NCBI GenBank assembly: GCA_013399875.1
Contig: VXAZ01003899.1
Coordinates: forward strand, 248,217 to 312,216
From: Gymnorhina tibicen
Lineage: Eukaryota > Chordata > Aves > Passeriformes > Artamidae
DNA length: 64,000 bases
Direction: 5' to 3'
This document shows, piece after piece, positions 1 through 14,418 of the stretch. The notes under the pieces were generated by a model. It saw nothing but the letters and a program-made list of their open reading frames with translations, ran no database searches and was not told where the DNA came from. A program made the translations under genes and the position numbers. Each line of letters opens with the position of its first letter. Positions within the stretch are counted from its first letter, which is position 1.

Positions 1-3000
1 CTGGCTCTGTGGAGGGTTTTGACTTGGAACAACATTATCTAATATACCTTCAATGCCATAAGTTTTACTTTGCATTTCACAGGCAAACTTGAGACAGTTA
101 ATAGCCAATTACTTTAGTTCCATTCTTCTATTAACTTTTATTTTTACCCAGCTGCCACCTTACTGTCTCACTCCCCCACCAAAAAGGGAAAGTGTTCTCA
201 ATTTAACTTCTTGTTGATTGTTTCCAGGAAAGGAAGATTGATCCCAAATTACTTACAAACATGATTTAATCAAGGGCTGAACTTGTCTAAAGACAAAACA
301 AAACTTACGGCGTAGTTTCAACTGCACTGCTAAGAGGGCTTTAATTGAGAGAAATGTTTTCCTTTAATCTTTCTTGCCTCAACATGTGTCCTGGTCTCCC
401 TCCCATCATTTTTTTAAAATTCTGATATAGACTTATATGCAATATCCTAAGTTGTTAATATGTTGAAGTTCTGATGAAAGGAAATAATATATAAAACAAT
501 TTGTTTTGGCAAGAGTGTGTGCCAAAAGTAAGCCCTCCCTTGATGTGTCAGTAGAGAAATAAACACAGGAGGGAGGAAAAATGCTGGAGAAACAAACACA
601 AATAGAGTTTGGGTATGGAAACACTATAGGTTTACAAATAGTATCTATTAAACAAACATTAAGACTGGAAAGTTAAACAAAATGAAGTTCTCCAGATACA
701 TGAAAGCCCTTAAAATAAAACAGAAGATATGAAATTGAAGTGATGAGGTGATTGTTTCTCTTCCCAGTTTGCATTCTTGAAAGGCTTTAATACATGAGTT
801 GCTCACATTGTAGTGGTAATTCAAGGTTCTCATTTGAGCTTGTCTTGTCCAGCCACGAGACAGCATTTTGCGTTGTGGAATACTTGGCGGACATAGATTT
901 TGGTTTGTTACTTTAGATCACGTTAATTTGCTTGCAGATCAGGCTTTGTGGCCTGTTGTGTGTGTGGCTTCCAGAGACTTACGTGTATCTTGTAGGAGTG
1001 TTGGGTCATATGAAATGAAATAACTTCTAGGGAAGAAAAGGTCTTGGGTCACGTGAGGCTCTCCAGGACAATGACGGTGCCTGCAGAAATCCTGCTGTGG
1101 AACAGGAGGTGAGCAGATTATCTCCCCATGGACAGCAAGCCAGGCTGAACCGCAGTCTGAATGGGCTCGTCTGCTTTATGCTTCACGACTTTCAAGTATA
1201 GGGAGAACTCTCTTCAGAGCTCTGGAGCCCTGCTCTGGCGCAGGCTGTAGCAGAAAGTGGTGCCACTTTATAATCACTCACCTCAGGTTATAAGGCATGG
1301 AGTGTTGAGGTGTCAGGGCAGGTGAACTCCTATTCTAAGTCTGTACTTTGAGTTGTAAATGAATTGACATCCCAGTTCTAGTCCTTCAAGTGCTTACTAA
1401 TGCGCTACCCATTAATATAAACAATGTGAAAACCACAGAAATAACCCCTAGTTTAAGTGCTAAAGATATATGGGTTATCACCATGTTGCAAAGCAAACCA
1501 AAGGAAAGATAAGCCATCTCACCGTGATGATCTCTTTTCTCCACAGAAGGATGGAGTACTGTCACTTGAGGCCAGGGAGATGTAGCAACCTTGGTTTGCC
1601 AAATGAATGTCCTGGAGCTTGCCCTGTTGTGTTCTGTAAGATGTGTAATTCAAGTGACAACAACATTTCCAATTTTAAACACCAAGTGATTGTCAAAGAA
1701 TTGAACCTTAGAGAAAGAGCTAATTGCAAATGTGAAGACCAAAAAATCCCAGAAGCCTGGCTCCTCTCTGTACATTCTTTGTGCAATAATGTAACATGAC
1801 TGATGTGGATTTAGCTTGCTGAAAGTAAAGAAGCCTTATGCAAAGGGTTCATTTAAAGTTCTCAAATGCTTTAAACAGTTCTTTAGCTTGTATTCCAACA
1901 AGTGTGGCTGCAGCATGTCAGCCTCTTTGGAAGCTGGAAAGTAGCATGTGACTGCTGCATAACCATCATCCATGAGACCCTTGCAGTTCATTTTTTACTG
2001 GCTGTAGGTGTCTAGTAGGGTTTTTTCACCTTGTTGGTTTGAGGGGTTTGCAGAATTGATAGTTTCCCCTGGGGCCAGCAGTGTTGGGGGAGTGGAGCAG
2101 AGTTTTGCTTTTACCCTACACGTCTGTTATGAAGATGGCATTTAAGCCACCACTCATTGATGCTCTTGAGAGGACTGTCTAAGATGTTCTCACCTGTATT
2201 GCTTCTTGGAGTTACAGGTTTAGGAAAAACAGGTTGTTTGGTTAATTTAGGTGCATGGCTCCTTGGGTTACTTCTCTTAGAAAGCTTCAACTTACCTGGG
2301 AAACACTTGTGAAATTGTCTTGCTTTCCATAGTGTCTGTACAACATGCTAGGAATTACAGCACCAGGAACTTCATCTTTGTAAAAAGTCCTGTGTATGTA
2401 CCAAAACCCCCACTTTACTGAGCTATTTTTCCTTGCATGAGAAGGAAACTGTGATCCTGCCTGGTTTTATACACATTCATATATACCATGCTGTTAGGGT
2501 GCTTCTCTCCCTAAAGTAAACTGAATTCAAATGCTCAATTAGGAGACTAATTCCAAGAGTAGAGCCCTCAGGGAATGTGAGGGAGGGAGCCTTGCCTTCT
2601 GGGAGGTATTGTATCCACAGAAGAGTTGTGAGATCAACAGGAAGAACTGCTGCAGAAAAGGGCCCCAAGTATGGATCAAGCAACCTGTAAATGTACCTTG
2701 AGCAAAGCTTTTTGGTGTGACATCCCATCCCCACCCTCCCACCACTTCTCACTGCCAAAAATAAAAGTAAAAGAGCTTTCTGGTTCAAGATTTTATTAGA
2801 AGTGGTTTGGAACTATAAACAAAGATTGCCCTTTTTGATTTCTGCTGTGTTGAGGGAAATACAATAATGTGTTGTAACTATAAAGGGAAGGGTGGCATCA
2901 GATGCCAGATTCCATTATCTTCCTAGCTGGAACAGTATGTAGGCACTGCAGGCTTTGGCTCACTGAGTTGAAAGTGAGATGACTCATGTAAAATCTTAGC

Positions 3001-4278
3001 CTTAGGAGTCTTGTTCATTCTGATAGTCAGTAGCTTAATTAATGCAAATCTCTGAAAACTAATGAAAAGCAAACAGAAATGTATTTGATTTACCACTCCT
3101 GTAACTGACTCTCCTTGAGTAGGGGCACAATTAGTCAGCTCCACTGCAAGATGAAACAAGCTGGGTTGTGCTTTCAGGGAAGGTGATCACTTACAGTAAT
3201 GATGAGACTGTATAACAGATAGCAGTCCAAAGACTTATCCACTGATGATAATGGCAGAAACTGATAATACACCTGTTTTCTTTTGCTTTAATCTATGTGT
3301 GACTCATGACTAGTGAGGCTTTTATGGCAGTTGACCTAAAAATGGTCAACAGCTGACCAGGCACATTTACCAGCTGTGGTTGAATGGATATTCCCATACC
3401 TGAATTCTTCCATGTGCTGGCTGTTGACTTACTAATTTCCTGGGAATTATCAGTTTCTGATGGACCTAATAGTGGTAGAGGGGGTATAAAGTTTTGATAT
3501 GGAAGTCTTGGTTTGATTTGCTGCTGTCACCAAATTAATTATAACTTAGAGGTTTTCCTTAATTTGGTTTTATTTTAAAGCTGCTCTGTTGCAAGTTCTT
3601 GATGCTGAGCTCTATTCCTCCATCTAGAAAGGCAGTGCTTAACTGTGGAAAGAGAGCTATGAGGTTTCTATCTTTAGGTGTGATAGGCATCTTTAAAATA
3701 AGAATAATTGTTTAGAAGACATGTTTTGTTCAAAGGTATTATGCATAATAAAACCTAGACAGATGATATCACAGAGTAGCTGGATAATTGAAGTCACCAC
3801 ACTGTCTCTGGTAGGTGCTTTTTACATGAGAATTGGTTGTTGACTGATCTTAGCATGAGATTTTTTTTTTTCTTAAATCCCCACCTTTTAAACCTCTCTT
3901 AAGCATTTAAGATAGATCAAATACATAGTAAGTCTGTACATACCTCAGAGTGTTAAAATGTACTTTGAGAAGTCTGTCCCACCAAACCCTGACAAAAAAA
4001 AAGGTAAAAAATCCTTTTAGTGGTGGAAATGGGGTAAGAATTACATGATATGGGGGAAAGGAGCAGCGAAAATTACTTACTCTCACAGGAATAACAAAGC
4101 ATTATCTCTTCTAATGCCCTTTGCTGCTACTTCTGTCACTTTGCACCAATATAAACATGCACGAGTCACAATGGACTTAAAACAGTTTTGTGGCTGTGGT
4201 CTTTGTGGCTGCTGTTCTGCATTTGAGGAGAGTACACGCTGTAGTAGGAAAACATTCCATCTCTTAAGTGAATAGTGT
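1..4278. other. Intergenic DNA, no gene recognised
   Basis: This is AT-leaning non-coding sequence upstream of SLIT3. Open frames are short (the longest is 109 codons at 1470-1799 on +) and show no protein family I recognise and no convincing exon borders. There is a minor inverted repeat at 3343-3359, TGGTCA and TGACCA around a 5-nt spacer. I see no RNA gene or intact repeat element. Diverged old repeats could be present that I cannot recognise by eye. Confidence 0.6.
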
Positions 4279-4371
4279 AATCACAGAATATCCTGAGTTG
4301 GAAGGGACCCACTGGGAACATCAAAGTCCAAGTCCTGCACAGGACAGCCCCAAGAATCCCATCATGTGTCT
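4279..4371 (-). mobile_element. CR1 LINE 3'-end fragment
   Basis: The stretch opens with ATCACAGAATATCCTGAG and continues through GTTGGAAGGGACCCAC, then CTGCACAGGACAGCCCCAAG and AATCCCATCATGTGTCTG. This is the reverse complement of the familiar 3' end of avian CR1 retrotransposons, whose sense strand ends in ATTCTRTG repeats. The copy is therefore on the minus strand. It is only about 90 bp, typical of the 5'-truncated dead copies common in birds, and carries no coding capacity. Edges are approximate. The call rests on pattern memory, not on an alignment. Confidence 0.8.
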
Positions 4372-7300
4372 GTACACTTCCCTTCCATTAGCCCTTCTTT
4401 AGCCATTAACGTGGGGTGGGAAGTTTGCCAGCCCTGATGCAGAGCCAGAGAACTGCACAAATGACATGGATTTTTCAAGTATTATTTGCAGTTGTTTCTT
4501 ATGAGGTCCTAGTCCCTGTGAAATATACAACAGCTATCACTTCAGTTAGTCTTGCAGATAGCAAAATGTCATCTCTTGTGTGGATCCATCAACTACAACA
4601 CTGCCAGAATACTAATGTTGAGAATTATTTTGCTGAAGTGTTAGGAAACAGTCCCTGGCTCCAGTGTCCTTCATTTTTATTGCCTATCTTGTTTGGATGC
4701 ACAATAAGCTCAGGCTTGGCCCGTTATCAAATTATTGTACAAGATATTGACTGAGCAAAATGTTCTCCTTTTCTTCTCTGTGCTATTACCAAGATAAATT
4801 TTGTATGTATTGAACCTCTGTGCAAGAACTGATAGAGACTTTTTTTTCCTGCAAACATCAGTTACCCTGGGATAGATGCTGCAGGTAAGAACATGAGCTG
4901 ATGAAAAACAATGGTGCAAAGCAAAATTCAGTAAAGCAAAAATGGTGTGTTCCCTCAGAAGAGTCTATTTTTTTGGTTATCAATGCTTATCACTTTCCAC
5001 AAGAAATTGAGTTCTTTTTAGATAAATAGAATGACAGTAGTGGTTATTCTCTTTGTCTTTGATACATAGATTTCAGAGGTTGTGTGTAGTTTTCAGGGAG
5101 TTGGAACAGCAGTATGTTGTATTGTCAAATGTATTTTGAGTGTTTTTTTCTGAGCTCACAGTCTTTGGGGGAAGAAGGACACATCCTTTCAGCTGAAAAG
5201 TCAAAGGGAATAAAAATGTACATAAACACTTAAGGTGCATGTCTCAGGATGGATTGTGACACAGGATCCTCCTTTAGTCCCCCTAACGCCTCCTGAGTTA
5301 CTTATCCAAGGTCTTTCCAGTTTCTGAGAACTGCAAGTATGGGAATAAACTGCTAAAATTCTCCTTAGGATAGTCATCTAGAGCTTGTTGATCAGGAATG
5401 CTGCAGCAGAGGAGGGTTTTAATGTCACAGTAAAACTCGAAAAACAATCAGGATGGAGCTTTTAACTGCTGGAATTTGAGCATAGGCTGAGGAAGTTTGG
5501 ACAGGTCAAATGGACAGGAAGAAAATGTAGCTGCTTGTAACTCCATGGGACTCACTGATTTTAGTGTCCTCCCCTTCTCCCCCCCCTTGGTAAGGAGTCC
5601 ATAAATAATTGTCTTGGGGACATTCTATTTCATAACATTGCTGGATCACTGTGCTTTTTGCAGTTAATTCAGAGCCATGTAGATAATTCACTTTAATTAT
5701 TTTAACACTGAGAATAAGGCTTCACATCAACTTTTCAGAAGTCAGAAATCCCTTCAGTGGTTCTTGGAACACCCGTGATGAAATAAATGCCCATTAACTC
5801 AAAAAACAGCCATGGATCCATTTGGCCCCAGTGCTGTGAATTCTGGGCACTTTATCAGTCTTTCCTGCTGTTTATAGTAGCTGAATATTGCAGCTCATGT
5901 TGAGAAACTTGACTCATTTGCTCAGGAAAATCAAAACATTTCCATGACTTATCACATGCACTCAGTAGGCTCCTAAATGTCCTCATGTCTCCAAGTGTGC
6001 CATTGATTGAGGTGGAAAGCTTTGCACTGCACTGCAAAGATGCCCCTTTTTTAATTGTTTGCTCATGAACCAATGTGCAGGGTGATAGTGCAGGTCATTT
6101 CTGATGTTACCTGGAGATAAAATGGAGCTTTGACTGCTTCCATTGTGTTCACATAACTGAAATGTTGTTGTGGGAGGGACAGCTGAGCTCTTTCATAACT
6201 TCCCTGGTCAGGTGTGCTGACAGATGTCCCTGCTCTGATCCCCCTCCCAGCTCCATCTGCCCCCTCTGCTTTTAGGCTTCTACACAACATTGAACAGTGG
6301 AACTTTGTTTAGCTTTTGCAATGTCTTCATGCCTAAAAAAATCCCAAAGATTTTATTTCTGTGAAAAATGGTGTTGATCCAGAAGCTTTTAAGGTTTAGC
6401 TGGTGTGATCTGGAGCTTAAAAATGCTATCACAGCACGTTCTCCTTTGTAACTAACAGGACAATTTACGAACTGTTATTAAGCTTAGCTTTCATATTGAA
6501 AGGAACAAGAAACTGAATCCCAACAGCTTCAGAGTTCAAGCAATTGGGTAAAATATTAAAGCTAATTTCAATATATAATCTATGAAAAATTTTTTTTCTG
6601 ACATTTTGTCACTCAGATCAAAATATACACAGGTCAGTTTGAAGAAAGCATTTAGGAACTGCCTGCCACATGCACTCTAGTGATGATTGCAGTGCTGGCA
6701 ACTCCCATTCCATGGAAGTATCTGATCAAATGATACTCCAAGGAGTGTGCTGCTGATGGCTCTGGGCAGTGTCCTTGGATTCCAGCATTGGGCTCTGGCT
6801 ATGCTCCTCTGCAGAAGAGTCATTTGCAATTCTCTCTTCCTTCATCACCTTCAACAATCTAGCCAGTGTTCCAGAATTTTGGCTGTGCTTCATCTTAGTG
6901 TCCATTTGTTTTCTTGCAGTCTGTCACTTTAATGCATAGCAGTTAATAAAATAGCAAAAATGTCAGAAAGAAAAATACAGTATGAGAAGAGGTAGGTAGA
7001 CTTCCCAGCAGAAGTTGAAAAATGAACTTGAGCAGATTCTAAAACAAACAACTGCCAGCAGCAAACTGAACAACTACCAGGAACTGGGCAGTGGCACTGA
7101 GAGCTGAACTTTCTCTTTGGCTGTTTCTGGGAAAGTGTATTCCAGCCACAGTCACGTTAGAGGTAACCAGGTACGTTCTTTCTCACCTGCTCAGAACACT
7201 GGGTACAGGTGTAACACCAAAACACTTGGATTTATGGAAGTTGGGAAGATCCTAGATTTCACTGAACTCTTCGTGTGCTGTGGTTCCTCACAGCTGTGAC

Positions 7301-8726
7301 TTTGCAGATTTAGTGTTTGACAAAGATGCTTTCACTTCACCGATTTTTATACCTTTAAACCATAGTTTGACCCATCTTGGAGCATAAAAACAAACTGAAC
7401 AAATGTTTTAAGAAATTTAGATTGTCATCAGTACTAAGCTAAAGGCTCAGTGGATTTGGATGCTGAGGTGAGAGTTCATCTCTCCTTCACCCTTCAATGT
7501 AATAGTGCCAGTAAATACAGAGCCATGTAGACTGTGACTCAAATGGAACAGAGGGTGGTAGGTAGGTTAGGAAATTACTTTGAGATAACCTGGAGGTCAA
7601 GAACAGTCTAAAATGTATGTTTTGGGGGCTCAGAAATTGTGATTTATCAGGTACAAATGGAACCAGCAGTGTTGGTGATCCCTGGGTGGAGCTGTGGCTG
7701 CTGCAGGTAACAACTCCAAGCTTTAAGCCTGCAAACAGATTAGCAAAGGTATAAAGGTGTCCAGAGGGAGTTGATTTTCTATATTCATAAAGTTAATTAA
7801 AATTTCCCATATAGAAAGTTAAATCCTTGGTAGCTTTCAAAAAACCAGTGTCTGACAGCTCTTCTGGGGGTGTGGTGTAATTGCCTTTTGTGAGAGCCAA
7901 CACACTGGCTGTGCAGGAACCAAATTTATTTTAGAAAAATAGCTGTATATGAATGACATCAGCTCTGTCTTGCTGTGGAATTGAAGTCTCAGTGATTTAA
8001 TGGATGGAATGTAACAGCAAACAGAGAACAGGGAGAATTATGAGCTTTTATGGTTTTTATAAATATGTGAGCAATATTTTGAAAAGCCAATTTAGTACTC
8101 CACTGAATATTGATGTTAGTAGCATTATTTTAAATCATTAACTTTATTGAAGTAGAAAGTGACAAACCATTTAATCTTATATTGTGCAACAGAAAAAGCA
8201 TTATTATCTAATTTTCACCTCTATCTTTTAAATTGTCCTTAAGTCAGATGGTTCAGTGCATATGTGCTTGCACCATTCAATCTTATAATCAGTTTAAGAC
8301 AAATAGAAAGCAAAAATGCTTTCATGAGACTTACTTGTGCTGATTGGAAGACCCTGAACTATGGCCAATTTCTCTGGCTCAACTGAGGTCAAACAGTGTG
8401 AAACAGTTAAGGCAGCACTTGATCAAATTTAATTTAACATAGACCTGAGCATATGAAAAGCACTGAAGGAAATGAGTGAAAATGTTACAGCTGAGAAGTT
8501 CCCATTGCCTGGAAGGTGCAAAGGAAGTTTATATTTGGGAAAGGAAAATCAAAGGAGAAAAACTTAACTTTCCCAACCACTCCTTAAGGCAGGACTCTGC
8601 CAAACACTGATCCCTCTCCAAGCTGCACGGGAGGTGCTGCCCTTCTTGAAGGTGGCAGTTTTAAGCATCTTGTGCAGAGGCTGAATGCCTCTCACTGCTT
8701 TATTTCATAGTACCTGTCGCTGTTGT
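4372..8726. other. Intergenic DNA, no gene recognised
   Basis: This is unique-looking AT-leaning sequence. The open frames are short (112 codons or fewer), give no recognisable domains and lack convincing splice-flanked exons. I see no RNA gene. Nothing beyond short homopolymer runs stands out. Confidence 0.55.
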
Positions 8727-9160
8727 GCCGGGGACAGAAAGAAACCAGATGGGCTCGATCCAGGAAGAAATGGAATTATTTATTAGTTTACAGACTGGTT
8801 TATGTAGCTTAGTTCTCTTGAATGGCATAAGGTTATTGGTCCTTGACCATCCACCTCTTAGAATGATTGGTGAAACTCTACAATACCCATTTCAAAATAT
8901 TTCTCCAGTCAGTATCACAACAAACTGCGTAACAACTTTGCACCTGCAAGATAAAGGGACTGGTTTACAAAAACCTCTGACTGTTTTCGGCCAGCACCCG
9001 CATGAAAGCAAGGACTTTCCCAGGGATGCTGGCAGAAAGCTGGAAAATCTCTCCACGACCAAGCTTGCAGCATCTACGTGTACCAAGGCTGCCATGCAAA
9101 CTGGAAGCTCAGAATATTCTCCTGGACTGGAGGTTAAGTGTTTGTTTGAAACCATCCTCA
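8727..9160 (-). mobile_element. Possible decayed endogenous-retrovirus LTR (solo)
   Basis: Read on the minus strand, the left part has the layout of an LTR end. There is an AATAAA polyadenylation signal (the TTTATT near 8773-8782 on +), a further 35-45 nt, then a pyrimidine-rich stretch ending in TCCCCGGCACA, that is, a terminal CA. Two ATTGG sequences on + (reverse CCAAT boxes) lie in the presumptive U3 at about 8836 and 8862. No gag, pol or env coding is visible. The right edge is a guess and I could not identify a target-site duplication. A 172-codon open frame (8725-9243, +) runs antisense through it and resembles no protein I know. The LTR identity is inferred from layout only. Confidence 0.35.
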
Positions 9161-12039
9161 GCTCTGACTGGTGTGTGCCAAGTTACAGGAACAGAGAAGA
9201 AAACTTCTTGGTTCCTTTGTACTACCTGGCATGTGAGAAATAGCAACTATTTTGCAATACTTCACTATTATTAATTTAAAGCTTAATTTCAATAGCTGTG
9301 TTAATTAAATTTGATGATTCTAGTAGTATTATACATTCTTCATATTAAGTGTTATAAACAATGGAGGGACTGAAGTGGATTTTATAGACAGGGGTTTTTT
9401 GAAGTCTTGTCTGATATGTATCGCTTTCCAGCTTTTTTCCCCCCATGATTCTAAAACATTATTCAGTTCTTTTGAAGGCCGGTGTTAGTGGTTTTGTTCT
9501 GCCATGTCAGAGTAGCTGTGGTTTGTGTAAGTCTCCTCATGTGTATGATGGGGCAGAGTGTCATTCCAGTTGGGATGTAAATACTCAAAATCAGGAAGAT
9601 TATTGCCATTTGGCAAGTTAGTTATTAGTGTAATTAATGGATTATAAAATACAGTGCAAAGGAGCTTTAGGAGATTAACCAAAGTCTTTTATCTTGGGAT
9701 TTGGTGGACCATTTCATTGTCAGGCCCAACACAGTGCTAATTGAAGTGTTTTACTGAAAAATACATCAGTGTCTTTGTATTCATTACCCAAAGGTTTTAC
9801 TCATTCTCGTTTGGAGAGGAGGTCTTGGCTCTGGGCAGTGACAAAGCTTTGTGGCAATATTCCCTCAAGTATCTGAGCTTTAAAACTTCAAACAAATGGA
9901 GAGCCACAGTTCCGTGTCAAACTTCTGTCTCAGACTTCACTGAGATCGCAATAGATGTCAGTGGTCACTAAGGAACTTTGTGAGATGAGCATGGCAAGTT
10001 AAAACATTCCTAAAGAACCCAAACCCAACCAGTTCTGATGGCAACACCAGGCTCTGCTTAAAGGATAATAGATGGATTTTTGTCTGCCATAACTTCAGTG
10101 TTTAGCAATAGCCCAAGAGGAACCAACTACTTGTCTAAGGTTTTGTTATCCTCCAAAGATGAAAAATAACTTTGAAACTGGGCCAGGAAAACACAGTATT
10201 GGTTTGTATAACACATAGGTAAAATCTACATGGGACAGCTGTGGTTTTGGGCTTCATTTCATTCAACTTCCATTCCATTTTTTCAGGGGGCTGTAAGTGT
10301 ACAGTGCCACTTGGGAGGTCTGCTTCCACCTTCTGTATCTCAAAGTTTAGGTAGGACTTTCTGACCTTTAAATGCAAACACACAAAAATTTCATAAAAAT
10401 AAATGTCCACTTCAAATACTGGTCCATTTTTATCCTTTTCTCTTTGATTGCATTATTTGGCTGTGGAATACAGACAGAGTAAGAAGGAATTACTGAACAC
10501 TTATTACCACATTGATAATAAATAAAAATGTGTTATCAAGAGAGGCAGAACAGTATTTTAAACAAAGGGTTGAAATAAAAATGATTGAGTTTATTTCTAC
10601 TAAATCCATAGTAGTATAACTGTAGTAATAATCTTGAGTAGTAGTAATCTTGAGAGACTTGTGGTCTTTAACTTTCACACTGAAATAATTTAGGGAAAAA
10701 AAATCTTAAGTTAAATGAATCTGCCCTTCTGCTGTACTGATAAAAAAACAAAGCAAGAAACCCAAAGCAAGAAAGCCAAACAACCTCCAAAACAGAACCC
10801 TGAAGGTGGTAGTAATAGTACATGTCTAATAGCTACAAGTTCGGATGTTGTGTCATGTTCTTACAACTAGTAATAATTTTAATAATAAAATGAGACTATG
10901 CCTTTTTCTGATTTTCTATTCCTAAACCCTTCCAGAGGTGTTTACTCTGTGCCTAAATGCTGTTCCCAAGTGATAAACAACTACTGGAAATGGTATTTCT
11001 CTACCCAAATTAGAAAATTTTTCTTAATATCAGTCAAGAATCTGTCACTTTACTGGCAGAAAGCAGCTTCAGGGCCAGTGCTAATTATCCACCAGGCAAA
11101 GTAGAAACTCTTCTGATCTCTTCTGAAATAAGCACTTGTTTGTTTATCTTTGTTACCCCTTTGTGTATTTAAGTTTGCCTCCCCCTAGGCTACACTCCCA
11201 CTCAGTGAGTCTTATCTAAGTAATATTTTGGAGCTTGTTCTCCTACCCTGTTTGGAGTGGTTCTCATTTCTCTCATGAGCCTGACTGGACTATATTCAGG
11301 TTTGGGTGGGTAACTATTCCAGCAATGTGCTGGTTCCCTCACTGCTCTCTCAGGAGTATTATCCTGGGGTTTGTGATCCACTGTTGCCCCTAACTATTGT
11401 TCCCTCATTTTGCCTGAATTCCTGATTAATGGTTTGCAGGAATCTGGACTCATCATTTCTTAATAGCCACAACATTCATCCAGACTATCCAGTTAATTTT
11501 GAATTTTAGTATTGTTCTCCAGTGTTCTCTTCATTAATTCCAGATATTGCCAGCAGCATGCTCATGAACTATGTTTGATTACATAATTGGTTGAATGAAG
11601 ATAAAAAATAATTTCTACCTTGAATAATATTGGAACTATGTGGAGTTCCAAAAGAAAGACACTGTGTTAGTGGAGCAAGAGGTACCCAGGTGAGTTTTAG
11701 GGGCTGTTGGCTTAATTGCACAAGGGCAAAGCCCTTAAGTTATGTGAAGAATCCATAGGAATTCTTATCCAAGGTGAGTTTCTCAAGGATATTTTGTGCC
11801 TTGGTAGTTTCTAGACCGAATCTTAGTAGATTCTCCCCTATCTTCTTACAATTTCTTTATCTCTAAAAATACTCTCTGAATGAAATGGTATTGCAAGAAA
11901 ACTAATTTCTTGTAATTTGCAGAGTTTTTGTGTTTTTGAAGCTTTATTCCACATATTCTTACTAAAGGATGTGGAGGAGGTGTTCCCCAGTGTTCTGTAA
12001 CTTAGCTGCCACCCCCGGGAGGGGAATTGTCACCATCAA

Positions 12040-12076
12040 GTGTGACACTGGGTTCTGAGTGTGATACTGGTTCTGA
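12040..12076. repeat. Two-copy imperfect tandem repeat (18/19 bp)
   Basis: GTGTGACACTGGGTTCTGA is followed directly by GTGTGATACTGGTTCTGA, which has one substitution and one base deleted. It is a local replication-slippage duplication with no evident function. Confidence 0.8.
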
Positions 12077-14402
12077 GTTTAGCAGGCTGATTCCCTGACA
12101 GCTTTTCCCACTGACAGGATTTCTAGAGTTCTGAGAAACATCCACGCTTGCTTTGTTGTGGCTTGTACAGCTGTTTGTGATGAGGAGGAGACTTTTTTTT
12201 TACTTCAAGCTAATGAGTTAATTAGGTCTTTAAAATTATTTTCAGCCTGGTTTAGTTCATGTCCTGAGGCCACAGGAAGAAGTGCTTAGAAATCAATTTA
12301 TTGGTTGCTGATTAGCCCGCACTCTCAAGTGTAAGCAAAGTTCACCTATTTACATGTTAGTTACTTAGCAAGTTATTCTGTATCCAAATATTCCTCCAAC
12401 TTTTTTGTTGCTGTTTGAGGATTTAGGTGAGTTTACTTCCCTTCCTCCTAAGTTCTGAGAACATTGTGCTTGTACTTGTGATCCTATTAAGATGCCTTTT
12501 GAACAAATGGATGTTTCCTTATCTTTGGGCAAGGTTTTCAGTTTAGACCAACATGTTTTCTCCCTGTTGGGTCCCTCAAGGGTTGTTTGCCATGCTCTCA
12601 GCCCTCTCAGCGTGTCAGCCACTGACCCTCACTCTTGCTGCCAACCCTGTGTTACTGTCTGGTTTTGGTAGTGACACAGCTGTGGTCACATTTCTGTGAA
12701 GTGTCTGTAACTTAGTCTACATAGATAAATCACCATTTAAAAAAAAACCCCTGTTTTGAAGCCTTCAACTCTCCCCGGAGAATTTTTCCTCTAACAGTCT
12801 AATTATCTAAAAATAAGCTACAAGCGTAAACATAAAAATAATCCTGTCAGCTCTGAATTCCTGATTCTCAGCAGTCTCTATTCAGTAGAAGAAAATTATT
12901 TCTGGGTCAAAAATGAATGAGTTAAGATCAACTGAGAATAAAAGTTTAATGTAGCCTTTTACTATCTAGAGCTGCCTGTGGGCATCCTTTCAGTTTTTTA
13001 TTTAAAAAACCCAGACAACCAAGCACCCTGTATCTGTTACTTTTTTTTTTTTTGCTTCTATCAATTTATAGAAATTCTAGAAGAAATCTAGTTACAGTGG
13101 CAACTTGGTAATAACAAATGAAAGGAATAATATTTCCAGATAACTTTTTTCCATTTATTAGCACATTTCAAATTGTGAAATGCATCAAAGAACGGAGTTA
13201 CTACAGAGAAGGTGGCTAAGTACTTCTGCTGTAGAGCAAGAACAGAAGCATAAATGTGTATGTAGGATCTCCATATCCCAAAGCAAACCTCAAACTAAAA
13301 AGGTAAAGGAAGTTAGGAAAAGGGGAGGTGTTGGAAGACCAAGGAAATGGTTGCAGCAAGCTGGCACAGATCAGGGGAAAAGGAAGCAATTGGCAAGGGA
13401 TCAAAGTTTCTCAGAAACTGTTAAACTGTCAAAAAACCACAGAAGAAATAGTGAGTGTGAATACTTTCAGGGTTTAATATTTTGGGGTGCTTTCTTCTTT
13501 ACTGACTTTGATTTTATGTGTATTCCAAGATAATAAATTTTCAAACTGTGCTCTTTTACAGCTACCTTTGGATGTAAGCTTGTTCTATTTCTGGTACAGA
13601 GCTGGGAAAAATGGGCTGTAGTGTATGTACATCAGTTCTGAGAGACCATACATAAGCTGGGTATACGTTGGTAGAACTCTGTTCTTGTTCATGTCTTACA
13701 CTGAAAAAGATTGTCTTTTTTTGGCTGGATGGATTTTGTTTGGGTTTTGTTTCCTTGGGGTTTTTCCCCCCATCCCCATAGAACATAAATTTCCTATATC
13801 AGGCTTGGTGTAGCAGCTTATGAGCTCAGAACTGGATAAGTGTTCTCAAAATTAGTCTCACAGAAAACAATAAGGCAACAGAAAGATTTGCAGCAGTAGG
13901 TGATGATTATTCATGACTTTAAGAAACACAAGGAAGTCTTACATCTATTAGAATGTGAAGTAAATTGATTGTTCACAACATAATGTTAGAAAAAACCAAC
14001 CCCCCTGACCTCTGAATCAGCACTGAGTGTTATTTAGCAGCAGTGTGCTAGTTAAACTCCCAAGCAGTTAATTAACAGAAACTTTCTTTTCCTGTTCAGT
14101 GAAATCTAGAATGCTACCATAGAAAAGAAATAAATTTGAACTCAATTTTGGTCTTTCTTGTTTCAGTTGATAATTCAGTGTCTCAAAATCGGTTCTTGAT
14201 TGTTTTAATCAAGGTTACTTTTTTGATTTCTCCAGGAAATTGCTTTTGGTCCTGGTATTAAACTGTCAGTGATGTGCTACTTTAGCACTTCATAAAGGAA
14301 GTAAACATTTGTCTTGTAATAAGTAGTGAGAGTTTGTGAGTGCCAGCTGGCTCTTCTGGGCCTTCCTCAGAAAGGAAAGGGAGCTTGAAAGGAACAAATG
14401 TC

Positions 14403-14418
14403 TTTTTTTTTTTTTTTT
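14403..14418. repeat. Poly(T) tract, 16 nt
   Basis: This is an uninterrupted T16 run, the longest homopolymer seen in the window. I could not identify an adjoining retroposed sequence, so it is listed only as a simple repeat. Confidence 0.9.

Noticed and set aside
1470..1799. 109-codon plus-strand frame with several cysteines
   Set aside because: No recognisable Cys spacing or family, and a comparable minus-strand frame overlaps it. It is compatible with chance.
3343..3359. TGGTCA and TGACCA inverted repeat as a nuclear receptor element
   Set aside because: The half-sites are separated by 5 nt, not the 3 nt of a classical oestrogen response element, so it is most likely coincidental.
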